Assembly: GCA_018239715.1 (NCBI GenBank)
Contig: JAFEGW010000006.1
Location: 68,677-132,676, forward strand
Origin: Verrucomicrobiota bacterium
GTDB lineage: Bacteria > Chlamydiota > Chlamydiia > Chlamydiales > Rhabdochlamydiaceae
Direction of reading: 5' to 3'
Length of the DNA: 64,000 bases
This document shows, one piece after another, positions 7,960 through 16,133 of the stretch. The position numbers were made by a program, and so were the translations under genes. The first letter of the stretch is position 1. Each line of letters begins with the position of its first letter. The notes under the pieces were generated by a model. That model was not told the DNA's origin and searched no databases. It saw only the letters and a list, made by a program, of their open reading frames with translations.

Positions 7960-8916
7960 ATGAAAATAGCCGTATTTAGTTGTGCAGGTCTAGGAGATTG
8001 TCTGCTGAGCTTGATTCTCTCCCACAACCTTTCTTCTCAAGAACATGAAGTCGTTACATTTCATCCTTTTATGTCTCAACTGCAAAGCTGGTTTCCCGCT
8101 CTCCCGATCAAGCCTTTCCCTCCAAAATTAGACGAGTTCGATCGATTTTTTATTTTTTATGAAAAGTCTGCTTGGATGGCCGAGGTGCTGCAGGCATGCC
8201 TTTCCCGCTACCGAGATAAAACGACGGTCCTCAATCCTATCGCCACTCCAAATACCGACTACCCTTATTGGGAGGAGGGCCGTTTTGATGGGAATCGGAC
8301 TTTTGCTGACAATTTGGTGACATTTTGCCGGGATATTTTAGGGATCGAGGGAGTTGTCAAAAGCAACGGCCTCGTGCTTCCTCAGGGTCTTCAGCCGCGT
8401 CAATGTCTCCAGAGGATTGCCATCCATCCGACGAGCTCAAGGCCGGGGAAAAACTGGCCGCGCTATAAATTTTTGCGTCTAGCGGATAAACTTTCAGAGA
8501 GAGGATACGAACCTGTCTTTATCGTCTCCCCTCAAGAGCGGATCGATTGGCCGGAGGCTCCCGCCTTTTCTTCTTTAGATGAGATGGCTCACTTTGTCTG
8601 CGAATCGGGCTACATGATCGGCAATGATTCTGGCATCGGCCATTTAGCTTCGACTTTCGGCGTGCCGACGGTCTCCCTTTTCAAGAACGAACGGACAGCC
8701 CATTTTTGGAGGCCGGCTTTTGCTCCGGGGGAGATTTGCCTGCCGCGAGGATGGCTTCCGAATGTCAAAGGGTTTCGCTGGAGGGATAAATACTGGCACT
8801 GGGGACTCTCAGTAGGCCATGTCCTCAGAACTTTTGAGAAGTTTCGCGTACTTAGCGACCAAGCTGCGGGTCTCTCCGCTTTGCGGAAAGAAAACGTCGT
8901 AAGTCAGCCCGAGTGA
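7960..8916 (+). CDS. Glycosyltransferase family 9 (heptosyltransferase-like)
   Basis: A 318-residue member of the ADP-heptose:LPS heptosyltransferase family (GT9, GT-B fold), acting on the cytoplasmic face in lipopolysaccharide core or related surface glycan synthesis. It begins MKIAVFSCAGLGDCLLSLIL, the typical GxGD(x)L start. The C-terminal nucleotide-sugar half contains IAIHPTSSRPGKNWPR and the signature IGNDSGIGHLASTFGVPTVSLF. The final 36 codons overlap the convergent uvrD gene by 108 bp, an unusually long antisense overlap. Total length is at the short end for the family. Chlamydial lipopolysaccharide usually has a reduced core, so the actual sugar is uncertain. Confidence 0.88.
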   Translation: MKIAVFSCAGLGDCLLSLILSHNLSSQEHEVVTFHPFMSQLQSWFPALPIKPFPPKLDEFDRFFIFYEKSAWMAEVLQACLSRYRDKTTVLNPIATPNTDYPYWEEGRFDGNRTFADNLVTFCRDILGIEGVVKSNGLVLPQGLQPRQCLQRIAIHPTSSRPGKNWPRYKFLRLADKLSERGYEPVFIVSPQERIDWPEAPAFSSLDEMAHFVCESGYMIGNDSGIGHLASTFGVPTVSLFKNERTAHFWRPAFAPGEICLPRGWLPNVKGFRWRDKYWHWGLSVGHVLRTFEKFRVLSDQAAGLSALRKENVVSQPE

Positions 8917-10905
8917 TGTTTCATAACATTTTTGAATGATGCCGAGCCCAAAATCCCGATGATGGACGGTATCTCCTCGAGCAAACTCCTCGGAGCTTTC
9001 TCCTCCGATAGGCCGTGCATTGAGAGCCTGGATATATTCAGGAGGGATTTCATTGAGGAAACGGCTCGGCCGCATCAGCCGCGCACCGCCCCATAAAAAC
9101 CGGAACTTAGCTGCTGTCAGATAAAGATGTTCTTTCGCGCGAGTCATCCCCACATAGCAAAGCCGCCGCTCTTCTTGCAAGGCGTCTTCGCTTTCTTTAA
9201 CGTTGACATGGGGAAAAAGGTCTTCTTCCATGCCGACTAAGAAAACCACAGAAAATTCCAATCCTTTTCCATTGTGGAGCGTCATCATTTTGACGGTTTC
9301 GGAAACAGGTTCTTCCGTCGTTGTTTTGAGAGAGAGCTCTTCCAAGAAATTAGCCAAGGTTCCCTGCGGATTATCCTGCTCCCATTCGGCGGCTTTGGAG
9401 GCGAGTTCGGCTAAGTTTTCCCTGCGTTCCTCATAGGATTCAGGGTCTTCTTTAAGATAGTCGTTATAGCGAGACCGTTCAATCGCTTCAGAAACGAGTG
9501 TTGCAATGGAAATCCGCTCTTGGGCCATTTCGCGCAGAGCTAAGATGGTATTGACATATTGTGTCAACCCGTCAAGCTGGCGCGGATTTAATTTCAGATC
9601 GGCTTTTCGCTCGGCCAGCGCGTGGCAATAATCAAAGATCGGCAAGGAGCTTGCGGCAGCGGCTTCTCGCAGTTTCGTCAATGCCGCCTCTCCAAGTCCT
9701 CGCTTGGGTAAATTGATGGTGCGTGAAAATGCAATGAAGTCGGCCCCTGCTATGACCATCCGGAGCAGGCATAGAATATCTTTGATCTCGCGCCTTTGAT
9801 AAAAAGATAATCCCCCAATAATCGTGTAGGGGATCCGAAGTTTTAAAAGCATATCCTCAAAAATACGGGATTGAAAGTTCGTCCGGTAGAAAATCACACA
9901 ATCGTTGAGAGTGAAATTATCATGGTGTTGGAGGATTTGCCGGGCCACATATTCGGCTTCTCCATGGTCATTTTCTGCGATGTAAAGCTTAATTTTTTCG
10001 CCAGGGCCGAGCGCGCTCCAGAGATTTTTTTCGTAACGTGAGATATTGTGCTTAATGAGGCCGTTGGCTGCATTTAAGATCGTCGATCGGCTCCGGTAGT
10101 TTTGATCGAGGGTGATGATCTTGGCTCCAGGAAAATCCCGTTCAAAATTCAAGATATTGTCGACATTGGCCCCGCGCCAAGAATAGATGGACTGGTCCGG
10201 GTCTCCGACGGCGAAAACATTTTGATGCTGGGCAGCCAGCAGCTTGGCTAGAGTGTGCTGGGCGGCGTTAGTGTCTTGATATTCGTCGATGAGAATGAAC
10301 GACCATCTTTTTTGGTACATCTGTAAGACATCGGGACATTGCTGGAAGAGTAAAATCGGCAAGTAGAGCAGGTCGTCGAAATCAACGGCTTGATAGCTTT
10401 TAAGTTTAGCTTGGTAAAGCTGATAAATAGTCCCTAAGGTGCCATCTTCTTTCATGATCGCTTCGGGTGTCAGCAGGCTATTTTTAGCGCCCGAGATCTG
10501 CATCCGGGCCGTTTTTTGAAATCCTTTCTCCTCACGGATATTGAGCTCGATCAGGCAGTCTTTCAAGAGCTTGTCGGTGTCATCTTCATCATAAATCGTG
10601 AAGTCTCGATTATATCCCAAACGAGGGATCGACTCCCGGAGGATCCGGGCTCCCAAGCTATGGAAGGTGCAAGCCAGCACAAAGTTGCGGGCGAGTTTTT
10701 CCACCCGGTGGCGCATCTCTTCGGCAGCCTTATTCGTAAATGTGACAGCGAGGATTTCATCGGAGGGAATTCCTATACTCAGCAAATGGGCGATGCGGAA
10801 GGTCACCACACGGGTCTTTCCTGATCCTGCCCCTGCAATAATGAGAGCCGGTCCCTCGACATGATGGACAGCGCTTTGTTGAGCCGGATTTAATTCTTCA
10901 GACAT
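8809..10905 (-). CDS. uvrD: DNA helicase II (UvrD/PcrA/Rep family)
   Basis: A 698-residue superfamily 1A 3'-5' helicase of nucleotide-excision and mismatch repair. Motifs in order: Q motif ELNPAQQSAV, Walker A AGAGSGKTRVV, motif Ia AVTFTNKAAEEM, Walker B ILIDEYQDTN, motif III GDPDQSIYSWRGA, motif IV LDQNYRSR, motif V TLHNGKGLEF, motif VI RRLCYVGMTRAKEHL. The C-terminal tail ends in the usual YAKL-type segment. The ATPase gene upstream ends one base before this start codon, so uvrD is probably read from the ATPase promoter. Only a weak GGAAATAAC precedes the ATG, which fits translational coupling. Its 3' end overlaps the GT9 gene by 108 bp. Confidence 0.97.
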   Translation of the reverse strand: MSEELNPAQQSAVHHVEGPALIIAGAGSGKTRVVTFRIAHLLSIGIPSDEILAVTFTNKAAEEMRHRVEKLARNFVLACTFHSLGARILRESIPRLGYNRDFTIYDEDDTDKLLKDCLIELNIREEKGFQKTARMQISGAKNSLLTPEAIMKEDGTLGTIYQLYQAKLKSYQAVDFDDLLYLPILLFQQCPDVLQMYQKRWSFILIDEYQDTNAAQHTLAKLLAAQHQNVFAVGDPDQSIYSWRGANVDNILNFERDFPGAKIITLDQNYRSRSTILNAANGLIKHNISRYEKNLWSALGPGEKIKLYIAENDHGEAEYVARQILQHHDNFTLNDCVIFYRTNFQSRIFEDMLLKLRIPYTIIGGLSFYQRREIKDILCLLRMVIAGADFIAFSRTINLPKRGLGEAALTKLREAAAASSLPIFDYCHALAERKADLKLNPRQLDGLTQYVNTILALREMAQERISIATLVSEAIERSRYNDYLKEDPESYEERRENLAELASKAAEWEQDNPQGTLANFLEELSLKTTTEEPVSETVKMMTLHNGKGLEFSVVFLVGMEEDLFPHVNVKESEDALQEERRLCYVGMTRAKEHLYLTAAKFRFLWGGARLMRPSRFLNEIPPEYIQALNARPIGGESSEEFARGDTVHHRDFGLGIIQKCYETSLGLTYDVFFPQSGETRSLVAKYAKLLKSSEDMAY

Positions 10906-10906
10906 G

Positions 10907-12133
10907 TTATTTCCAAAGCAGTTGTAAGGGAACAGCCCATAGATCGTTGCCTAAAAATTCAATTTTATCGCTAGGATGAAGGATAATACCTCTTTTAAAA
11001 TGTTCCTTTCCAATCTTCTGAAGATGTTGTAATCCTTTTAGATCATCTTTATTAAGAGAGCGGGCATTTTTTACTTCAATACCCACTATTGTCCGATCGG
11101 GCCTTTCTAAAATGAAATCGACTTCATCATCGCCATCCCGAAAATGATAAAGCTCAAAAGGAATAGAAGACCAGCTTTTTTGTTTAAGAAGTTCTGTAAA
11201 AACAAAGGTTTCTAAAAAATATCCTGTTAAAGATGGATCGCCTTGCAAGCGTGCCTCGTTGATATCCATCAGCTGTGCCATTATAGCAGTATCGCATAGA
11301 TGGAGTTTAGGCGATTTAATCAACCGTTTTCCGAGATTGGTATACCATCCAGGCAGCAGATAGATCATAAAAAGAGCTTCTAAGAGGCCCAAATAACGGC
11401 TAAGAGTCATCGTGACCATTCCCATATTTCTAGCAACATCAGCGACATTTAAGAGTTTAGCCGATCGTGTTGCTAGCAATTGCAGCAGGCGCGGGAAATC
11501 TCGAAGTCCTTCGATATTTGAGAGATCTCTCACATCTCTTTCCATCATGGTTTGAAGATAGCTTCGAACCCAGCGTTTGATATCCTTTGGATCGCTAAGA
11601 TTTTGTACGGAGGGAAAGCCGCCTCGGAGAATTGTTTGGTAGAGCGCGCTTGGGCTGAAAGGGTCTACATTTTCATTAGTGAATGAATCTGCGAAAATTT
11701 TTGAGAGAAATGTTTCATTCTTCTGTTGAATTTCTCCTTGGGAAAAAGGGAAAAGATTCAAGATTCCCATTCTTCCTGCTAGTGAGTCTCCAAGCCGGGG
11801 TGATAAAAGAGGATTCGCCGACCCCGTTAATAAATAACGGCCTGGGGTTCTATTTTGGTCTACTTCTCGCTTTATAGGCAGAAATATTTCCGGAACTCTT
11901 TGAACCTCATCGATGATGATAGGTTTGGGAAGCGACATAATCCAGCCGGCAGGGTCTCGAAGGGCGCTGGCTAAAGGGATTTCATCATCAAATGTCACAT
12001 AAGAATAACCGCGCTCTTTCGCAAACTCTTCGACAAGAGTTGTTTTTCCTGCCTGACGAGCTCCCTTTAAAAGGACAACAGGCATGAGATTTAAATGAGC
12101 ATTTAACTCCTTCATGATGTGGCGTTTAAGCAT
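10907..12133 (-). CDS. AAA+ ATPase with DUF4143 / nuclease-like C-terminal region
   Basis: A 408-residue protein of the common AAA_14 + DUF4143 family. Walker A is LLKGARQAGKTTL (near 22-34), Walker B is IIIDEVQRVPE, and LLTGSANPLL is the sensor region. A winged-helix-like part follows (DVARNMGMVTMTLSRYLG). The C-terminus has DEVDFILE...IVGIEVKNA, which fits a PD-(D/E)xK nuclease-like core. The biochemical role of the family is not established; members are scattered and often mobile in bacteria and archaea. It is placed immediately upstream of uvrD with a 1-bp gap. The start has a good ribosome-binding site (AGGAG, five bases, ATG) and a promoter within an inverted repeat, suggesting the gene and uvrD are regulated together. 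Confidence 0.88.
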   Translation of the reverse strand: MLKRHIMKELNAHLNLMPVVLLKGARQAGKTTLVEEFAKERGYSYVTFDDEIPLASALRDPAGWIMSLPKPIIIDEVQRVPEIFLPIKREVDQNRTPGRYLLTGSANPLLSPRLGDSLAGRMGILNLFPFSQGEIQQKNETFLSKIFADSFTNENVDPFSPSALYQTILRGGFPSVQNLSDPKDIKRWVRSYLQTMMERDVRDLSNIEGLRDFPRLLQLLATRSAKLLNVADVARNMGMVTMTLSRYLGLLEALFMIYLLPGWYTNLGKRLIKSPKLHLCDTAIMAQLMDINEARLQGDPSLTGYFLETFVFTELLKQKSWSSIPFELYHFRDGDDEVDFILERPDRTIVGIEVKNARSLNKDDLKGLQHLQKIGKEHFKRGIILHPSDKIEFLGNDLWAVPLQLLWK

Positions 12134-12145
12134 TTTAACTCCTGA

Positions 12146-12184
12146 TGTTGCAAATTATAACATTGAAAGTTAGAATTTGCAACA
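12146..12184 (-). promoter_or_regulatory. Promoter set inside an 11-bp inverted repeat (likely operator)
   Basis: Perfect arms TGTTGCAAATT (12146-12156) and AATTTGCAACA (12174-12184) flank a 17-bp centre. On the minus strand the distal arm contains TTGCAA (12177-12182) and the proximal arm overlaps TATAAT (12154-12159), spaced exactly 17 bp: a near-consensus sigma-70 promoter. The transcription start would fall about 13 bases before the ATPase gene start codon. A repressor bound to the arms would block both promoter elements. Confidence 0.7.
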
Positions 12185-12266
12185 ATAGCATCAATACATT
12201 CATTTTTAAGGAGTTATATAAAGATAAGAGGTCGTATCGAGAATGACTTAAATCAAGAATACTTCC

Positions 12267-14159
12267 TCAAAATAACTGAGGAATGACTTTTCTCACCTTC
12301 TGATTGGAGAGGCGGACGCCGCGGGTCTGGGCTCCTTTGACAGGGATATCTTTGAGAGGACAAAGGATTTTTTTCTCTTTTTGGCGGGCTTGAGGGACGA
12401 ATTGGAGCTCGACGGCTGCCTGGGGGTCAGTGGAGATGTATTGAAGCTCACATAGATCGTCGAAATATTTATAAGGTTTTTCAAGGATGAATGCATCGAC
12501 GATAAAACGCTTAGCCCAGGCTAATTGGGTCTCTTTGTGCTTATAGACGACATTCATCACTGTCTTTTTGTCGGCGACGGCGACCCAAGAGACATTTTCA
12601 AAAAATTGCTTCTCAGGGATGTTGACCGCTTTATAGGTCCCGTCTTTGAAGAAGATCAGGAGTTTGTCAAAGTTGGTGCATTCAAGCTGGACAGGTCCCG
12701 AGATTTTCGTTCCGACAAACCCATTTTGAGGGTCGTATCCGACTTTGATCTGTTTGGTCTCGATTGCGCGGCGGTCGACTTCTTCGATGGCCTTGACGCG
12801 TGTTTTGCGAGGGTATTCTTTGCCATATTTCTGGATCAGCCGTTTAATGTAATCGATGGTGTATTGTTGGACGTTTTTGAGATTTTTCTCCACACCGCGC
12901 AAGGCTTCTTCCAAAGCAGCGATTTCCTCTTGGTTCTTATCGATGTCAAACTGAGAAATCCGGCGGATGGGGATCTGAAGGAGTTTTTCTCTGTCGTCGT
13001 GCGTCGGTTCGCGCAGGAGCTGCTTCACGTATTCTTTGAAGGCAGTCTCTAATGCTTTGTGGATTCCCTCGAGCGTTTTGACGGTTTCGATTTTCTTATA
13101 GATCCGGTTTTCAATGAAAATCCGCTCTAAAGTTTTATAGAAGATTTTTTCGAGGAGACGGTCCCGCTCGATTTCAAGCTCTCTCTTGAGGAACGAAACG
13201 AGTTTGTCGGCATTGTAGGCGAGGATCTCGTGGACATCAGTCTCCCAAGGAAGTCCATCTTTGATGACGATAATTTGAGAAGTCAGAGAAACTTCGCACT
13301 CGGTAAATCCATAAAGGGCATCGATGATCTCTTCGGCATACTGGCCACGCGGCAGTTTGATTTCGATTTCGACATCTCGAGCGGTGTAGTCGTTAATGCT
13401 TTCGATTTTAATTTTGCCTTTTTTGGCAGCCTCTTCAATGGAGCGGATGAGAGTTTCCGTTGTAGTGCCATAGCAGATTTCGCGGATGACCAAGGTTTTT
13501 TGGTCTTTGATATCGATTTTAGCCCGGAGTTTGATCTTGCCTTTCCCTTTGTCATACTGGCTTTTGTCCATAATACCGCCAGTGGGGAAGTCGGGATAGA
13601 TTCTAAAAGGCTTTCCTTCAAGGTAAGCAATTTCAGCTTCGAGGAGCTCGGTAAAATTATGCGGAAGAATGCGCGTCGACATTCCCACAGCGATCCCGTC
13701 GGCTCCTTGCATCAGAAGGAGAGGGATCTTAGCTGGAAGTGTCACAGGCTCGAGATTGCGGCTATCATAGGAGGGGATTTTCTCGGTGAGGTCGGGATTG
13801 AACAAAGTCTCGCGGGCCAGCGGTGAAAGGCGCGTTTCAATATAACGGGCGGCCGCGGAGGGATCTCCTGTGTAGATATTTCCGAAGTTCCCTTGCCGGT
13901 CCAAGACAAAGCCCTTATTGGCCAACGTAATCAGAGCTTCATAAATGGGGGCATCTCCGTGGGGATGCAGCTGCATAGTCTGGCCGACGATGTTGGCCAC
14001 CTTGTGAAGTTTCTCATCATTTTGCCGCCAAAGGGTTTCCAAAATGCGTCTTTGCACAGGCTTTAATCCATCGACGACATTCGGGATTGCCCGGTCGAGA
14101 ATGACATAGGAGGCGTATTTGATGAAGTGATCCTTCATCTGGTTTTTGAGGTCATTCAT
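12267..14159 (-). CDS. parC: DNA topoisomerase IV subunit A (GyrA/ParC family)
   Basis: A 630-residue type IIA topoisomerase breakage-reunion subunit. The catalytic Tyr106 lies in DPSAAARYIETRLSP, preceded by LKPVQRRIL and LHPHGDAPIYEAL; a long coiled-coil region is at about 320-470 and a beta-propeller-like C-terminal part follows. It is shorter than ParC of E. coli (about 750), so the C-terminal domain is reduced. It follows parE with an 8-bp overlap, a translationally coupled pair. Chlamydiae encode a GyrA/GyrB pair and a second pair of this kind; the second is assigned here as topoisomerase IV, though it may be labelled gyrA2. The stop codon lies in a short TTCCTCA/TGAGGAA inverted repeat of doubtful meaning. 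Confidence 0.92.
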   Translation of the reverse strand: MNDLKNQMKDHFIKYASYVILDRAIPNVVDGLKPVQRRILETLWRQNDEKLHKVANIVGQTMQLHPHGDAPIYEALITLANKGFVLDRQGNFGNIYTGDPSAAARYIETRLSPLARETLFNPDLTEKIPSYDSRNLEPVTLPAKIPLLLMQGADGIAVGMSTRILPHNFTELLEAEIAYLEGKPFRIYPDFPTGGIMDKSQYDKGKGKIKLRAKIDIKDQKTLVIREICYGTTTETLIRSIEEAAKKGKIKIESINDYTARDVEIEIKLPRGQYAEEIIDALYGFTECEVSLTSQIIVIKDGLPWETDVHEILAYNADKLVSFLKRELEIERDRLLEKIFYKTLERIFIENRIYKKIETVKTLEGIHKALETAFKEYVKQLLREPTHDDREKLLQIPIRRISQFDIDKNQEEIAALEEALRGVEKNLKNVQQYTIDYIKRLIQKYGKEYPRKTRVKAIEEVDRRAIETKQIKVGYDPQNGFVGTKISGPVQLECTNFDKLLIFFKDGTYKAVNIPEKQFFENVSWVAVADKKTVMNVVYKHKETQLAWAKRFIVDAFILEKPYKYFDDLCELQYISTDPQAAVELQFVPQARQKEKKILCPLKDIPVKGAQTRGVRLSNQKVRKVIPQLF

Positions 14160-15954
14160 ATTCGTTCACAAGGTTTTGCATGATAAAGTTTTTGCGGTCA
14201 GGGGTATTCTTTCCCATGTAAAATTCCAAAGTCGGCTTGATGTCCGAGAGGTTTTGGATCGTCACGGGCAGCAGGCGGATATCTTTCCCAATAAATTGTT
14301 TGAACTCGTCCGGAGAGATTTCTCCCAGCCCTTTGAAGCGGGTGATTTCCACTCCTTTTTTGAGTTCTTTCGCAGCTTGTTCTTTCTCCTCTTCAGAATA
14401 GCAGTAGAAGGTTTTCTCTTTGTTGCGGACTTTAAAGAGCGGGGTTTCAAGAATGTAGAGATGGCCGTTCATCACGAGGCCTTCAAAGTAAGTCAAAAAG
14501 AAGGTGATGAGAAGATTGCGGATATGCATACCGTCGACATCGGCATCCGTGGCGAGGATCACTTTATTGTAACGGAGATTAGCCAGCTCATCTTCGATAT
14601 TAAGCGCCGACATCAGGTTGTACATCTCTTCGTTTTTGTAGAGCTGGTCGAGTTTCATTCCGTGCACGTTGAGCGGTTTGCCCCGGAGTGAAAAAACAGC
14701 TTGGGCGAGCGGGTCTCTTGTCATCACGATGGAAGCGGAGGCCGATTCGCCCTCGGTGAGGAAGATCATCGATTTTTCCCCTTCTTTCGATCCGTCTCCA
14801 AAATGGTATTTCGAGTCGCGAAGTTTGGGGATCTTGAAGGAGATTTTTTTCTGCTTCTCTTTGGCCTCTTTTTTGACAGCGGCAAGTTCTTTTCTCAGCT
14901 TTTCGTTGAAAAGGATCCTTTCGACAATCTTTTTGCCGGTCTCGGGATTTTTATAGAGAAGATCTTGAACGGCATCTTTGACTTCTTGGACGATCGGTCC
15001 GCGGATCTCGTTGTTCGATAGCTTGTTTTTGGTTTGAGACTCAAAGACCGGATCTTTGACTTTGATCAAGATCGTGCCTACGATTCCTTCTCGGACATCG
15101 ACCCCTTGGAAGCTTTTCTTCGCGTACTCATTCACCCCTTTCAGGATCCCTTCGCGAAACGCCGAGAGGTGGGTTCCGCCATCTTGAGTATACTGGCCGT
15201 TGACGAAGGAGAAATAGGTTTCGCCGTAGCTGGAAGTATGGAGGAAGGCAAATTCAATATTTTTCCCGCGCCAGTGGAGCGGCTCGTAAAGCCGGTCATC
15301 TTTTACTTCGGAGTTCAAGAGGTCGAGAAGGCCCTGCTCGGAATAGATAGTCTCGCCATTGAATACAAGAGTGAGGCCAGTATTGAGATAAGCGTAGTGC
15401 CAAAGTCGTTTGAGGATGAATTCTTTTCGGAACTCATATTTCTTAAAGACCTCCGGATCGGGCGTGAATTCGATGTAAGTGCCGTTGGGCTCTTTGGTCT
15501 TTCCCTTCTTCTTATCCTTCAAGACACCTTTGACAAAGCGGGCTTCGACAAATTCTCCATCGCGGAAGCTCTTTACGACAAAATGGGAAGAAAGAGCATT
15601 GACAGCCTTGGTTCCGACTCCGTTGAGTCCTACAGAAAATTGGAAAACATCATCGTTGTACTTAGCCCCGGTGTTGATCTGGCTGACGCAGTCGATCACT
15701 TTGCCAAGAGGAATACCGCGGCCCCAGTCGCGCACCGAGACTTTTTTCTCAGTGAGGTGGATTTCAATTTTTGAGCCGTGATGCATGATGAATTCATCGA
15801 CGGAGTTATCGATCACTTCTTTGATCATGACATAGATCCCGTCATCCGCATGAGAGCCATCTCCCAAGCGTCCGATATACATGCCCGGACGGAGCCGAAT
15901 GTGAGATAAGGCATCCAGAGAAAGGACTGTACTTTCATCGTATTTTTTAGCCAT
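14152..15954 (-). CDS. parE: DNA topoisomerase IV subunit B (GyrB/ParE family)
   Basis: A 600-residue ATPase subunit. GHKL ATP-site motifs are in order: EVIDNSVDEF, VRDWGRGIPLG, TGAKYNDDVFQFSVGLNGVG. The transducer region follows, then a Toprim domain with LTEGESASASI and LATDADVDGMHIRNLL. The length matches ParE rather than the longer GyrB. The start is ATG at 15954. No Shine-Dalgarno is visible; TAAAAT lies eight bases upstream on the minus strand (15963-15968), so a very short leader is possible. It is co-transcribed with parC, which overlaps it by 8 bp. Its opposite strand holds long open frames that I regard as shadows of this gene. Confidence 0.93.
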   Translation of the reverse strand: MAKKYDESTVLSLDALSHIRLRPGMYIGRLGDGSHADDGIYVMIKEVIDNSVDEFIMHHGSKIEIHLTEKKVSVRDWGRGIPLGKVIDCVSQINTGAKYNDDVFQFSVGLNGVGTKAVNALSSHFVVKSFRDGEFVEARFVKGVLKDKKKGKTKEPNGTYIEFTPDPEVFKKYEFRKEFILKRLWHYAYLNTGLTLVFNGETIYSEQGLLDLLNSEVKDDRLYEPLHWRGKNIEFAFLHTSSYGETYFSFVNGQYTQDGGTHLSAFREGILKGVNEYAKKSFQGVDVREGIVGTILIKVKDPVFESQTKNKLSNNEIRGPIVQEVKDAVQDLLYKNPETGKKIVERILFNEKLRKELAAVKKEAKEKQKKISFKIPKLRDSKYHFGDGSKEGEKSMIFLTEGESASASIVMTRDPLAQAVFSLRGKPLNVHGMKLDQLYKNEEMYNLMSALNIEDELANLRYNKVILATDADVDGMHIRNLLITFFLTYFEGLVMNGHLYILETPLFKVRNKEKTFYCYSEEEKEQAAKELKKGVEITRFKGLGEISPDEFKQFIGKDIRLLPVTIQNLSDIKPTLEFYMGKNTPDRKNFIMQNLVNEYE

Positions 15955-16079
15955 AACGCTTTATTTTATCATTTTTGGGTTTTTATGGCGCGCAAGACAC
16001 CTTTAAGATTATCTTTTAAAAAATCTCTTTTGCATTAATTTGTCAACTTTTGAGTTTTTAAAAAAAGAGTTGTAGATAA

Positions 16080-16110
16080 AAAAAGGCCTTCCTACCCGGA
16101 AGGCCTTTTT
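16080..16110 (-). terminator. Intrinsic terminator of the inverse autotransporter gene
   Basis: A perfect 13-bp stem, AAAAAGGCCTTCC (16080-16092) with GGAAGGCCTTTTT (16098-16110), and a five-base loop. Read on the minus strand it is followed by a run of T, 24 bases after the stop codon of the autotransporter gene. It lies between that gene and parE, which is transcribed away from it. Confidence 0.85.
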
Positions 16111-16133
16111 CATCATCCACTCAGACGATAGCT

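Noticed and set aside
15034-15774. 246-codon open frame on the plus strand opposite parE
   Set aside because: It mirrors codon structure of parE, has no ribosome-binding site and no recognisable domain; the same applies to plus-strand frames at 12525-13052, 13230-13826 and 14146-14691.
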